DNA of 64,000 nt from Labedaea rhizosphaerae (GCF_004362825.1 NZ_SNXZ01000006.1:62001-126000); one strand, 5' to 3'. Counted from the stretch's first letter, positions 42,213-51,335 are shown. The notes: generated by a model from the sequence alone, not told the origin. Numbers and translations are program-made.

Positions 42213-45200
42213 GTGACCCGTCCTGCCTCGCGCGTCGCACCACCAACGGTGCGGACCGCGCCCGCGCTCGCGGTCGTGGTGTGCCACGACGGTGACGAGT
42301 GGCTCGGCAAGACCCTCGCCGCGTTGCGTGCGCAGACGTTGTTGCCGCGGCACGTCCTCGCGGTCGACACCGGTTCGCGCGACGACACGCGCGCGTTGCT
42401 GGACGCGGCGGCCGACGGACCGGACAAGTTGCTCGACGGCGTGCTGACCCTGGGCCGCAAGGCTGGGTTCGGCGAAGCCGTCGCGACCGCGGTCGACCAC
42501 GCGGTGCGCCGCTGGGGCGATCCCGGCGGCTGGGTGTGGCTGCTGCACGACGACAGCGCGCCCGAGCCCGACTGCCTGGCCACGCTGCTCACCGCGGCTG
42601 ATGTGGCGCCCAGGGTCGGCGTGCTCGGCCCACTCGCCCTCGACTGGACCGACCCGCGCCTGGTGGTCGAGGCGGGGCTGTCCACCGACGCGTCCGGGCA
42701 CCGGCAGACCGGCATCCGCCAAGGCGAGCTCGACTGGTCCCGGCTCTCGGGTGCCGACGGGTCCGAGCCCGCCGACCGGTTCGAGCAGTCGACCGAGGTC
42801 CTCGCCGTGTCCAGCGCCGGCATGCTGGTGCGCCGCGAGCTGTGGCACCAGCTGGACGGGTTCGACCCGGCGCTGCCGCTGTTGCGCGACGACATCGACT
42901 TCGGCTGGCGGGCCAACCGGGCGGGCAAGGTCGTGCTGTGCGTGCCGTCCGCCCGGATCCGGCACGTACGTGCGGCGAGCCGCGAGTTCCGCGGTGTGGA
43001 CGCGGGCCAGCACCCGCGCATCACCGTGTCCGCACCCGCGATGGACCGGGCCGCGGGGCTGCGCACATTCCTGGTCAACTGCTCGGCGCTGTCGTTCGTG
43101 CTCGGCCTGCCGCGCCTGACCGTGCTGTGCCTGTTGCGTGCGGTCGGGTTCGCGATGCAACGCCGGATGCCCAACGCGGGCGCCGAACTCGCCGCGTTGC
43201 GCTACCTGCTCAGCGGCAAGGCGCGGCTGCGTGAGGCGCGCCGCCGCCGGTCCGGTCGTGGCTCCGTCCGCGGCCTTTTCACCTCGCGGCTCGCCCGGCT
43301 GCGCGGCGCCGTGCGGCGGGCCGGTGCGACGATCGTGCGGCGGCGGATCGAAGCCGACGCCGCGCTCGGCCGGCTGCCCACGGTCGAGACCCGGCCCCGC
43401 CCGGTCACCGAGGACGGCCGGCGACCGGTCGGCCCGGACGCGTTGCCCGCCGGTGCGCTGCCTGGTCGTGGCGGCGTGCGGCGGGCGTCGGGCTTGCGCA
43501 GGCCGGCGGAGCGGATCGGCGTCGTCGTGCCGGTCGAGGCGCAGCTGGAGCCGGGGCTGCGGCCGTCACCGCGCCCGCGCCCGTCCCCGACCAGGCGCGA
43601 CGGCGAGGTCAAACCGGCGCCGGATCTGGTGTTCGTCGACGTCAGCCGTCGCACGGTCCTGCGCCAGATCCTGCTGGCCCCGCCGCTGTTGCTGTTCGTC
43701 GGGCTGGTGCTGCTCGCACTGGCCGCGCACGTCGGCCGGTTCGGCGGGCTCGAAGGCGGCCGGCTGCTGCCGGTCGGCGACCTCGGCCGGATCTGGTCGG
43801 AGTACCTGGCGACCTGGCACCCGGTGGCGGGCGGGACGGCGGCGCCCGCACCCGCCGCGCTCGCGGTGCTCGGCAGCCTCGGTGCGCTGCTGTGGCCGTT
43901 CGGCGGGCCGCACGCCGCCGTCGGCTTGCTGGTCTACGGCGACCTGCCCTTGGCCGGGTTGCTCGCCTACGCGGCAACGCGGTCGATGCCGGTGCGCCGC
44001 TGGGTGCGTGCGCTGGTCGCCGTCGCGTACGCCGCGATGCCCGCCGCCACCGCGGCGGTGGCGCAGTCGCGGCTGGACGCGATCGTCGTGCACATCCTGT
44101 TGCCGCCGGTGCTGGCCGGGATCGCCGCCCTGCTGGTGCGCGGGCGCCAGGAACGCGGCTCGACGGCGTGGCTCTCGACGGCGGCCGGGTCGGCGTTCGG
44201 GCTCGCGGTGATCGGGGCGTTCGCGCCGCTGGTGCACTTGCTGCTCGTGGTGACCGCGCTCGCCGGATTCGTCCTGGTGCCCGGGCACCGCGGCGACGGC
44301 AAGCGGCGGGTGGCCGCGTTGTTCGCGATCGTGTTGATGCCGTTGGCTTTGCTGCTGCCGTGGCCTGCCGTCGTGATCCAGCACCCCGGTGTCGTGCTGC
44401 AGGGCGTCGGGGCGACCGTGCCGGAGGAACCGGTCTCGATCACGCGGTTGATCGGGCTTGCGCCGGGCGGGCCGGGGGCGTGGCCGATCCTGGGCGCGGT
44501 CGTGGTGCTCGCCGTGCTCGCGGGGCTGGTGCTGCGCCCGGCGCGGGCGGCGTTGCCGGGTCTCGGCGTGGTCGTGCTCGGCGTCGGCGCGCTGGTGCTG
44601 GTGCGGTCGGTGCCCGCGATCCCGTTGACCGGCGGACCGGCGCTGCACGGGTGGTCGGGGCCGGCCTTGCTGGTGATCGGGTGGGGGCTGCTGTGGGCGT
44701 TGCTCGGTATGTGCCGCCCCAATGCCCAAGGCTTGGTGCCGGTGTTGAAGCCGTCGGCGCGGACGGTGGCGCGGGTGGCGGCCGTGGCCGGTGCCGCGGC
44801 GGTGCTCGCGTTGTGCGTGGGCGCGGTCGTGCCGGGGCGAGCCACACCGCCGCGTGATCGCCTCGTGCTCGCCTCGACGTTGACCCACGAACTCTCGTTG
44901 ACGCAGCGTTCGGTGTTGGTGCTGCCTTACGACGGCAGCCCGGCGCGCCAGTCCGCCGGCCGCGCCCCCGAGTTCGGCGACGACGACTTCGCACCCACGC
45001 CGACCACACCCGGCCGGTTCGCGCGCCTGGCCGGCCAGCTCATGACCGGCGACAAGCAGGGCGTGCGCGACGCGTTGGCGGAGGCGACCGCAGCGGGCGT
45101 GCTGTTCGTCGTGCTGCCCGACCGCGCGACCGCGGATCGCTTGCACGCCATGGCAAACGACCTGATCGCTGACGCTCCCGCGACCTCCGACGGCCGGCCG

Positions 45201-45605
45201 GTCGTGCGCATGGAGCTCAACGGCGGCGATGCCGTGTTGCTGTCCCCGGAGCTGGCGAAGCGGGCCGTGTCGGGCCTGTCGCCGCCGTCGGCTCTGGGCA
45301 CCGGCGGGATCGTGCCGGTCGCCGCGTCGCCGCCGGACCTGGCGGTGCGGGTGTCGGACGGACCGTCCGGGCGGTTGCTGGTGGTGGCCGCGGAGGAGGA
45401 ACCGGGCTGGGTGGCGACCGTCGGCGGGCGTCAGGTGCCGGTGGTGCGGGCGTGGGGTCACCTGGTCGCGGTCGCGGTACCGACTCGGGCGGCGGATGTC
45501 CGGATCGAGCAGCCGACGGCGCTGCGCAGCGTGTTGCTGCTGGTCCAGGGCGCGATGGTGCTGTTCACCCTGCTGACCGCGATCCCGGGCCGCAAGGGCC
45601 GCTGA
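42213..45605 (+). CDS. Large membrane GT2 glycosyltransferase
   Basis: 1130 aa. N-terminal GT2 domain (about 15-300): VVVCHDGDEWLGKTLAALRAQ, VDTGSRDDT, WLLHDDSAPEPDCL with the metal site, LLRDDIDFGWRANRAG. A basic, Pro-rich region (about 340-480) follows, then about 12-13 membrane helices (480-900) and a C-terminal outer domain (about 900-1100) ending in a final helix. No catalytic motif is clear in the membrane part. Probably polymerises or exports a wall glycan. GTG 42213 has AGGA 9 nt upstream. Its position between whiB2 and pmmA is conserved-looking in related actinomycetes; acceptor unknown. Confidence 0.85.
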   Translation: MTRPASRVAPPTVRTAPALAVVVCHDGDEWLGKTLAALRAQTLLPRHVLAVDTGSRDDTRALLDAAADGPDKLLDGVLTLGRKAGFGEAVATAVDHAVRRWGDPGGWVWLLHDDSAPEPDCLATLLTAADVAPRVGVLGPLALDWTDPRLVVEAGLSTDASGHRQTGIRQGELDWSRLSGADGSEPADRFEQSTEVLAVSSAGMLVRRELWHQLDGFDPALPLLRDDIDFGWRANRAGKVVLCVPSARIRHVRAASREFRGVDAGQHPRITVSAPAMDRAAGLRTFLVNCSALSFVLGLPRLTVLCLLRAVGFAMQRRMPNAGAELAALRYLLSGKARLREARRRRSGRGSVRGLFTSRLARLRGAVRRAGATIVRRRIEADAALGRLPTVETRPRPVTEDGRRPVGPDALPAGALPGRGGVRRASGLRRPAERIGVVVPVEAQLEPGLRPSPRPRPSPTRRDGEVKPAPDLVFVDVSRRTVLRQILLAPPLLLFVGLVLLALAAHVGRFGGLEGGRLLPVGDLGRIWSEYLATWHPVAGGTAAPAPAALAVLGSLGALLWPFGGPHAAVGLLVYGDLPLAGLLAYAATRSMPVRRWVRALVAVAYAAMPAATAAVAQSRLDAIVVHILLPPVLAGIAALLVRGRQERGSTAWLSTAAGSAFGLAVIGAFAPLVHLLLVVTALAGFVLVPGHRGDGKRRVAALFAIVLMPLALLLPWPAVVIQHPGVVLQGVGATVPEEPVSITRLIGLAPGGPGAWPILGAVVVLAVLAGLVLRPARAALPGLGVVVLGVGALVLVRSVPAIPLTGGPALHGWSGPALLVIGWGLLWALLGMCRPNAQGLVPVLKPSARTVARVAAVAGAAAVLALCVGAVVPGRATPPRDRLVLASTLTHELSLTQRSVLVLPYDGSPARQSAGRAPEFGDDDFAPTPTTPGRFARLAGQLMTGDKQGVRDALAEATAAGVLFVVLPDRATADRLHAMANDLIADAPATSDGRPVVRMELNGGDAVLLSPELAKRAVSGLSPPSALGTGGIVPVAASPPDLAVRVSDGPSGRLLVVAAEEEPGWVATVGGRQVPVVRAWGHLVAVAVPTRAADVRIEQPTALRSVLLLVQGAMVLFTLLTAIPGRKGR

Positions 45606-45615
45606 GTGCAGCAAC

Positions 45616-45631
45616 CCGCACTATAGTGCGG
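45616..45631. promoter_or_regulatory. Perfect 16-bp palindrome upstream of a decayed gene
   Basis: CCGCACTATAGTGCGG is perfect, with the core ACTATAGT echoed by CTTATAGTTGG at 45640-45650. It lies 11 nt after the GT2 stop and about 33 nt before the degraded HTH-nucleotidyltransferase. AT-rich palindromes of this kind are typical autoregulatory operators of toxin-antitoxin-like genes. It could also form a small terminator stem for the upstream gene. Confidence 0.55.
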
Positions 45632-45663
45632 ATACCAGTCTTATAGTTGGTCCACTAGTCGAC

Positions 45664-46000
45664 TTGAATCGACCACTGCTGACGGTCACTCCTACGCTCG
45701 CCGGTGATGTGCTCGCAGTTTTCGCCAGCGAGGGCGTCGTGTTGGCGGATCGAGTCGGTCAGGCGTTCGCGTACCAGTTCAACCGTGATCACCTCGCCGC
45801 GGATCACATCGTGGGGCTGCTGTGGCGCGGTGGGCCGGCAACGACACGCGGCCGCTGGTGTTCACCGCGGCGGAGGTTGCCAATCGCGGAGGCGACGAGC
45901 CCGTGCTCGCCGATGTGCTGCGGGAGGGTCTGACCGTTGCGGGCACCCACGCGCCGCGGACACTATTCGCGATCTGGCCGACGAAGACGTGTCGATATAG
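45664..46000 (+). pseudogene. Degraded HTH-nucleotidyltransferase (MNT-like) gene
   Basis: Fragments in shifting frames. LTVTPTLAGDVLAVFAS resembles the N-terminus of winged-helix nucleotidyltransferases, and EGVVLADRVGQAFAYQFNRDHLAADHIVGL resembles the end of their wing (usually GLVxxEdxGrAxxYxLNReHLAA). After another frame change, RPLVFTAAEVANRGGDEPVLADVLREGLTVAGT resembles their C-terminus. The HTH helices and the GSxxxG..D.D catalytic core are missing, so internal deletions are implied. The 400 nt between the GT2 and the convergent small gene hold nothing else. Confidence 0.6.
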
Positions 46001-46004
46001 CGGG

Positions 46005-46373
46005 TCAGGTGTCGCGGCCGTTGAATGCGTCGGCGACTTTGCGTTGCAGTTTCCGCAACAACCGGATCGTTTCCTCGTCGGAGAACCCGGTCGTGGCCGA
46101 CCAGTCCTTGCCCGACCCGAACTCGTCGCTCACGAACACGATTTCCGTCGCCCGCAACGCTTTGCGCCAATCCGCACCCGGCAACGGATCCCCGCTGATC
46201 AACGCCGAGTGCAACCGCTCGCACTGGTCGAGGAGATCGGCCTTGTCCCGGAATCCCATCACCGACGCCAAGGCGTCGCTGCAGCCGGCCGGACCGCCCC
46301 ACTCGGCAAGACCCCGTTGCAGGACCTCCCGCTCGTCGTCGGTGAGGTCGATCGCGACCGGGTCAGTTGCCAT
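46005..46373 (-). CDS. Small conserved-type protein of unknown function
   Basis: 122 aa from ATG 46373, overlapping the end of the upstream metallopeptidase-like gene by 11 nt. Sequence MATDPVAIDLTDDEREVLQRGLAEWGG..., ADLLDQCERLHSALISGDPL, TEIVFVSDEFGSGKDWSATTGFSDEETIRLLRKLQRKVADAF. It is all-helical by eye, with no known motif or membrane segment. Actinomycete genomes carry many such proteins with a DDE-EVLxxGLxEWGG opening. Translation is presumably coupled to the upstream gene. Confidence 0.7.
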   Translation of the reverse strand: MATDPVAIDLTDDEREVLQRGLAEWGGPAGCSDALASVMGFRDKADLLDQCERLHSALISGDPLPGADWRKALRATEIVFVSDEFGSGKDWSATTGFSDEETIRLLRKLQRKVADAFNGRDT

Positions 46374-46842
46374 CGATGACGTCCGGGTCCAGCCCGAGGT
46401 AGGCGGCGATCTGCTCCACCAGGACGTCGTGGACGAGGTCGGCGAGGTCCATGCTGTCCTTGGCCCGCGCCTCCAGCGGCCGCCGGTAGAGCACGATCCG
46501 CGCGCTCGTCGGCTGCCCGCGGCGGTCGACACCGGCCGGCACCAGCCGCGCCAGCGGCACGCCACCATCGGCGAGCACGCCGTCCGGGGTCGGCGCGCCG
46601 GACGAGCCTACGTCGGGCACGTCGTCGACGGCCACGTCCAGCGCCGTCAGCTCGGTGCGCCAGCGTGCCTCGATCGGCTCCAGCGCCTCGAGGACCAGCT
46701 GGTCGAACTTCTGCGACCGGGTGCTCGCGGCGGGCAACGACGCCGGATACAGCGGCCCCCGCATGCCACGGCCGTGCCGGTCCCGCGCCTTGCCGGGCCG
46801 TCGCCGTCCCCGTTCGTGCCGAACCCCGCGGACCATACCCAC
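46363..46842 (-). CDS. Metallopeptidase-family (Rv3259-like) protein lacking HExxH
   Basis: 159 aa. It matches the zincin-like family found at this place in mycobacteria (Rv3259). The basic head MGMVRGVRHERGRRRPGKARDRHGRGMRGPLYP is typical, followed by FDQLVLEALEPIEARW, ARIVLYRRPLE and a C-terminal helix. Where relatives have HExxH, this protein reads VHDVLVEQIAAYLGL: the first His and Glu are not in the HExxH arrangement, so zinc catalysis is doubtful. GTG 46842 lies exactly 7 nt after TAGGCT, so it is read as leaderless; ATG 46836 is possible. Confidence 0.8.
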   Translation of the reverse strand: MGMVRGVRHERGRRRPGKARDRHGRGMRGPLYPASLPAASTRSQKFDQLVLEALEPIEARWRTELTALDVAVDDVPDVGSSGAPTPDGVLADGGVPLARLVPAGVDRRGQPTSARIVLYRRPLEARAKDSMDLADLVHDVLVEQIAAYLGLDPDVIDGN

Positions 46843-46907
46843 GGTCTGCAGCCTACGCGGGGCGTGTCGCGATACCGAGCGGCCGGGACGCGCTATCGTC
46901 AGCGACC

Positions 46908-47267
46908 GTGCGAAGTGTCAGACGGTGTTCGCGGACCGGGTGCGTCAACGCAGCCGTCGCCACGCTGACCTACGCGTACGCGGACTCCACCGCGGTCGTC
47001 GGCCCGCTGGCCACCTACTCCGAGCCCCACTCGTACGACCTGTGCGAGGAGCACGCGCTGCGCCTGACCGTGCCGCGCGGCTGGGAAGTCGTCCGGCACG
47101 ACGGCGAGTTCGCCGAGCCGGAGCCGTCGGTGGACGACCTGACCGCGCTCGCCGAGGCCGTGCGCGAGGCCGGTCGGCCGGATGCCCCGGTCGCGCCGCC
47201 GGAGCCGGATCCCACCACCGGTCGCCGCGGCCACCTGCGCGTGCTCCCCAATCCAGTGGACGACTGA
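46908..47267 (+). CDS. DUF3499 family protein
   Basis: 119 aa. The N-terminal zinc-ribbon-like pair CSRTGC and, 30 residues on, CEEHA suggest a small metal knuckle. LTYAYADSTAVVGPLATYSEPHSYDLCEEHALRLTVPRGWEVVRH is the DUF3499 core, restricted to actinomycetes. The C-terminus ends RRGHLRVLPNPVDD. The mycobacterial counterpart Rv3258c is next to pmmA as here. GTG 46908 follows TATCGT by 8 nt, so it may be leaderless. Function unknown. Confidence 0.9.
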   Translation: MRSVRRCSRTGCVNAAVATLTYAYADSTAVVGPLATYSEPHSYDLCEEHALRLTVPRGWEVVRHDGEFAEPEPSVDDLTALAEAVREAGRPDAPVAPPEPDPTTGRRGHLRVLPNPVDD

Positions 47268-47326
47268 ACGGTAGGCTCCCGGGACAGGCGTCTCCAGCGC
47301 CATGATCACCTACTTCGGGAGAGCGC

Positions 47327-48679
47327 GTGCGTGACTTGTCCGGGGTCTTCAAGGCCTACGACATCCGCGGCATCGTCGGCGAGCAGCTCGACGCCGAGCT
47401 CGTGCGTGACGTGGGCGCCGCCTTCGCCCGCCTCGTCGGTGGTCCGGCCGTGGTGATCGGCCACGACATGCGTGACTCGTCGCCGGGGCTCGCGCAGGCG
47501 TTCGCCGAGGGCGTGACCAGCGAAGGCGTGAGCGTGGTCAGCATCGGCCTGGCCAGCACCGACATGCTCTACTACGCGTCGGGCAGCCTGAACCTGCCCG
47601 GCGCCATGTTCACCGCGAGCCACAACCCCGCCAAGTACAACGGCATCAAGCTGTGCCGCGCGGGTGCCGCCCCGGTCGGCGAGGACACCGGGCTCGCCGA
47701 TATCCGCGCCGACGTCGAGGCCCAGCGCCCGGCCACCGAAGGTGTCACGCCCGGCACCGTCGAGGAGCGCGACCTGCTCAGCGCCTACGCCGAGCACCTG
47801 CGCACGCTGGTCGACCTGTCCGGGATCCGGCCGCTCAAGGTCGTGGTGGACGCGGGCAACGGCATGGGCGGGCACACCGTCCCGTCCGTGCTCGGCGGGC
47901 TGCCGCTCGACATCGTTCCCATGTACTTCGAGCTGGACGGCAACTTCCCCAACCACGAGGCCAACCCGCTCGACCCGAAGAACATCGTCGACCTGCAGGC
48001 CAAGGTGCGTGAAGTCGGCGCCGACATCGGCCTGGCCTTCGACGGCGACGCCGACCGCTGTTTCGTGGTCGACGAGAACGGCGACCCGGTGCCGCCGAGC
48101 GCGGTCACCGCGCTGGTCGCGGTCCGCGAGCTGGCCAAGGAGCCGGGCGGCACGGTGATCCACAACCTGATCACGTCGCACTCCGTCCCCGAGATCGTCG
48201 CCGAGCACGGCGGCAAGCCGCTGCGCACCCGCGTCGGCCACTCGTTCATCAAGGCCGAGATGGCCAAGACCGGCGCGATCTTCGGCGGCGAGCACTCCGC
48301 GCACTACTACTTCCGCGACTTCTGGCGCGCCGACACCGGCATGCTCGCCGCGATGCACGTGCTCGCCGCCCTCGGCGGGCAGGACGAGCCGCTCTCGGAG
48401 CTGACGGCGGAGTTCACCCGCTACGCCGCTTCCGGCGAGATCAACTCGACGGTCGACGACCAGCAGGCCCGGATGGCGGCGGTGAAGAGCGCGTTCGAGA
48501 GGGAGGACGGCGCCGTCATCGACGAGCTGGACGGGCTGACCGTGCAGCTGCGGGACAAGTCCTGGTTCAACCTGCGCCCGTCCAACACCGAGCCGCTGCT
48601 CCGGCTGAACATCGAGGCGCCGGACGAGACGATGGTCGCCGACCTGCGTGACCGGGTACTCGGCATCGTGCGCGGCTGA
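47327..48679 (+). CDS. manB: Phosphomannomutase/phosphoglucomutase
   Basis: 450 aa alpha-D-phosphohexomutase converting mannose-6-P to mannose-1-P, with activity on glucose phosphates common in the family. FTASHNPAKYNG near residue 85 carries the phosphoserine, GLAFDGDADRCFVVDENG (about 233-250) binds Mg, GGEHSAHYYFRDF binds sugar, and RPSNTEPLLRLNIEA near 405 binds phosphate. GTG 47327 has GGGAG upstream. With manA and manC it completes fructose-6-P to GDP-mannose. Confidence 0.95.
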   Translation: MRDLSGVFKAYDIRGIVGEQLDAELVRDVGAAFARLVGGPAVVIGHDMRDSSPGLAQAFAEGVTSEGVSVVSIGLASTDMLYYASGSLNLPGAMFTASHNPAKYNGIKLCRAGAAPVGEDTGLADIRADVEAQRPATEGVTPGTVEERDLLSAYAEHLRTLVDLSGIRPLKVVVDAGNGMGGHTVPSVLGGLPLDIVPMYFELDGNFPNHEANPLDPKNIVDLQAKVREVGADIGLAFDGDADRCFVVDENGDPVPPSAVTALVAVRELAKEPGGTVIHNLITSHSVPEIVAEHGGKPLRTRVGHSFIKAEMAKTGAIFGGEHSAHYYFRDFWRADTGMLAAMHVLAALGGQDEPLSELTAEFTRYAASGEINSTVDDQQARMAAVKSAFEREDGAVIDELDGLTVQLRDKSWFNLRPSNTEPLLRLNIEAPDETMVADLRDRVLGIVRG

Positions 48680-48739
48680 GAACTTTTGCCCCCTGACAGA
48701 CGTTAATCCCCATTGAGTCCCCACGACCGGGAGGTCACC

Positions 48740-48961
48740 GTGGCCGTCAACCTGGACCCGCAGCTGCTGGAGATCCTCGCCTGCCCGTCCGACGATCACG
48801 CCCCGTTGACCACCGGTACCCCCGACGACCCGGATGCGGACATGCTGACCTGCACATCCTGCGGGCGCCGCTACCCGGTGACCGACGGCATCCCGGTGCT
48901 GCTGCTCGACGAGGCCGTCACCGTCGGCGCCGATGGGGTGGAATCGGCCCGAGAACGGTGA
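48740..48961 (+). CDS. Trm112-like zinc-ribbon protein
   Basis: 73 aa. LEILACPSDDHAPL and LTCTSCGRRYPVTDGIPVLLLDEA are the Trm112/YcaR pattern, with Cys pairs (one in ACPSDD, two in CTSCG). In other organisms Trm112-type proteins activate methyltransferases, and in mycobacteria a homologue sits near TobH. GTG 48740 has GGGAGG upstream; a GTGA overlap joins it to the next gene. Partner unknown. Confidence 0.88.
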   Translation: MAVNLDPQLLEILACPSDDHAPLTTGTPDDPDADMLTCTSCGRRYPVTDGIPVLLLDEAVTVGADGVESARER

Positions 48962-50046
48962 TCCGCGTGCTGGACGACACGCTGCTCGACGACCCCGGCA
49001 GGCTGGCCGAGGTCGACGCCGAAGGCTTGCTCCGCGCGGCCGCGATGGCCGGTGCGCAGGTGCGCGCGACCGCGGAAGCGGCCGGCGAATTCGGCCTCGA
49101 CCGGCTGCGCGGCACCCGGCCCCGCGCGGTCCTGCTGCTCACCCGGCCCGGGGTCAGCCAGAGCGCGGTGCGCGTGCTGCTGGCGATCCTGCAGCCGGTC
49201 TGCCCGGCGCCGGTGGTCGTCACCGACATCGTGCCGAGCTGGATCGGGCCGCTCGACGTCGTGATCGCCCACACCGACGACCCGGGCGACCACGTGCTGG
49301 CCGAGTCGATCGACCGCGCCGTGCGCTACGGCGCCACCGTCATGCTCACCGCGCCGTCCGAAGGACCGGTCGCCGCCGCCGGCGGCGGGCGGGCGATCCT
49401 GCTGCCGCCGCGACTGCCGGTGCCGCCGGGCTTCCGGTTCCCCCGCGCGTTCACCGCGGGCCTGATCGTGGCCAACGCCGCCGGGCTGCTCTCGGTCGAC
49501 CTGAACAACCTCGCCGACGAGCTGGACCGCGAAGCCGAGAAGGACCACCTGCAGCACGAGTCGTTCGTCAACCCGGCCAAGGCGCTCGCGCTGCGGCTGG
49601 CCGAGCACACGCCGTTGCTCTGGGGCCTGGACGACGTGGCCACCGCCGTCACCCGGCACGCCGCGTCCGTGCTCGCCTCGCAGGCCGCGGTGGTCGCCGA
49701 CGCGTCGGGCTACCAGCAGGCGACCACCAAGATCGCGTTGCACCGGGCCGCCGTGCAGTCGACCACCTCGGGTGAGGACATCTTCGCCGACCCGGACCTG
49801 GACGGCCCGCAAGGCGGCGGGCTGCGCGTCGTGCTGGTCGAGGTCCGCTCCGACGAGCGGTCGCTGGCCGCGCGCCGGGCCGCGACCGAGGCGCTGCCCG
49901 GCACCGAGGTGCTGAGCGTGGCCGAGGAGGTCACCGGGGACGACGCGACCCGCGCGGCCGTGATCGCGCTGCGGTTCGAGCTGGCCGCCCTGTACCTGGG
50001 GCTGGCGGCCGGCACCATCGGGGACAGGGCCGCCGCGCACAACTGA
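48958..50046 (+). CDS. SIS-domain phosphosugar protein, TobH-like
   Basis: 362 aa. DDTLLDDPGRLAEVDAEGLLRAAAMAGAQVRATAEAAGEFGLDRLRGTRPRAVLL is the opening typical of the actinobacterial family named TobH (mycobacterial Rv3256c), related to bifunctional phosphoglucose/phosphomannose isomerases (PF10432). LLTRPGVSQSAVRVLLAIL..VVVTDIVPSWIGPLDVVIAHTDDP is SIS-like, and the second half ends RVVLVEVRSDERSLAARRAATEALP. Catalytic residues of true isomerases are not obvious. Position between pmmA and manA suggests a role with mannose phosphates. GTG start within the Trm112 stop. Confidence 0.85.
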   Translation: MIRVLDDTLLDDPGRLAEVDAEGLLRAAAMAGAQVRATAEAAGEFGLDRLRGTRPRAVLLLTRPGVSQSAVRVLLAILQPVCPAPVVVTDIVPSWIGPLDVVIAHTDDPGDHVLAESIDRAVRYGATVMLTAPSEGPVAAAGGGRAILLPPRLPVPPGFRFPRAFTAGLIVANAAGLLSVDLNNLADELDREAEKDHLQHESFVNPAKALALRLAEHTPLLWGLDDVATAVTRHAASVLASQAAVVADASGYQQATTKIALHRAAVQSTTSGEDIFADPDLDGPQGGGLRVVLVEVRSDERSLAARRAATEALPGTEVLSVAEEVTGDDATRAAVIALRFELAALYLGLAAGTIGDRAAAHN

Positions 50047-50077
50047 GCGCGGGGGTCCGGGGTAGGGAGAACGAGAC

Positions 50078-51292
50078 GTGGAGTTGCTGCTGGGCGCGGT
50101 TCGGCCCTATGCGTGGGGATCGCGCACCACGATCGCGGAATTGCTCGGCAACCCGGTGCCCGCACCGCACCCGGAGGCCGAGCTCTGGCTGGGGGCGCAC
50201 CCCGGCGACCCGTCGAGGATCGTCGGCGCCGACGGCGCGGAGCGGTCACTGCTGGACGTCGTCACCGAGGACCCGTCGGGACAGCTCGGCGAGCAGTGCG
50301 CGGGCCGCTGGGACAACCGCCTGCCGTTCCTGTTGAAGATCCTCGCCGCGGAAGAGCCGTTGAGCCTGCAGGCGCACCCGTCGGCCGAGCAGGCCAAGGC
50401 CGGGTACGCCGCCGAGGAGGCCGCGGGCGTCGCGCGGGACGCGCCGAACCGCAACTACCCGGACCCGACGGCCAAGCCGGAACTGGTGTGCGCGCTGACC
50501 GAGTTCCACGCGCTGGCCGGCTTCCGCGACCCGCACCGCACGGTGCAGTTGCTGCGGGCCGTGCAGACGCCGCAGATCGAGCCGTACGTCAACCTCCTTG
50601 CCGCGCAACCGGATTCGGACGGGTTGCGGGCGTTGTTCACGACGTGGATCACGCTGCCGCAGCAGGCTCTGGACGAGCTGCTGCCGACGTTGCTGGACGC
50701 GTGCGTGGAACACGTGAAGGCCCACGGCGAGTTCGACCTGGAGTGCCGCACCATCCTCGACCTCGGCGAGACGCACCCGGGCGACGCGGGCGTGCTGGCC
50801 GCGATGTTGTTGAACCGCCTGGTCCTCGGGCCCGGCGAGGCCATCTACCTGCCTGCGGGCAACCTGCACGCGTACTTGCATGGCACGGCCGTGGAGATCC
50901 TCGCCAACTCCGACAACATCCTGCGCGGCGGCCTCACCCCGAAGCACGTCGATGTGCCGGAACTGTTGCGGGTACTGGATTTCCGCTGCGGTGACATGCC
51001 GGTGCAGCGCGGCGCGGGCGACCGCGTCGCGGTGTACCCGACGCAGGCACCCGAGTTCGAGCTCTCCCGCATCGAGTGGGCCGAGGGCGACCGCGCGGCC
51101 CAGCCGCTCGCGCCGTCGGGCCCGCAGATCATGATCTGCACGAAGGGCTCGGTCCGGCTCGAGGCCGACGGCAGGTCGCTCGACCTGGCCCGCGGCCAGT
51201 CGGCGTGGCTCGCCGCACACGATCCGGCCGTGACGCTGCACCCGCTCGGCGACGGCCCGGTCCAGGTCTTTCGGGCCACGGCCGGTAGGTAA
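50078..51292 (+). CDS. manA: Mannose-6-phosphate isomerase, class I
   Basis: 404 aa cupin zinc enzyme interconverting fructose-6-P and mannose-6-P. RPYAWGSRTTIAELLG opens the family, AELWLGAHPGDPS and LSLQAHPSAEQA hold zinc-binding residues, NYPDPTAKPELVCALTEFHALAGFR (PKPE-like) is the catalytic strand, and IYLPAGNLHAYLHGTAVEILANSDNILRGGLTPKHVD is the cupin core with the catalytic Arg. GTG 50078 lies 31 nt after the TobH-like gene. It supplies mannose for GDP-mannose synthesis. Confidence 0.96.
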   Translation: MELLLGAVRPYAWGSRTTIAELLGNPVPAPHPEAELWLGAHPGDPSRIVGADGAERSLLDVVTEDPSGQLGEQCAGRWDNRLPFLLKILAAEEPLSLQAHPSAEQAKAGYAAEEAAGVARDAPNRNYPDPTAKPELVCALTEFHALAGFRDPHRTVQLLRAVQTPQIEPYVNLLAAQPDSDGLRALFTTWITLPQQALDELLPTLLDACVEHVKAHGEFDLECRTILDLGETHPGDAGVLAAMLLNRLVLGPGEAIYLPAGNLHAYLHGTAVEILANSDNILRGGLTPKHVDVPELLRVLDFRCGDMPVQRGAGDRVAVYPTQAPEFELSRIEWAEGDRAAQPLAPSGPQIMICTKGSVRLEADGRSLDLARGQSAWLAAHDPAVTLHPLGDGPVQVFRATAGR

Positions 51293-51335
51293 GCTCCTTC
51301 CGACATTTCAGACACCGGATCCGAGGAGCAGCAAA

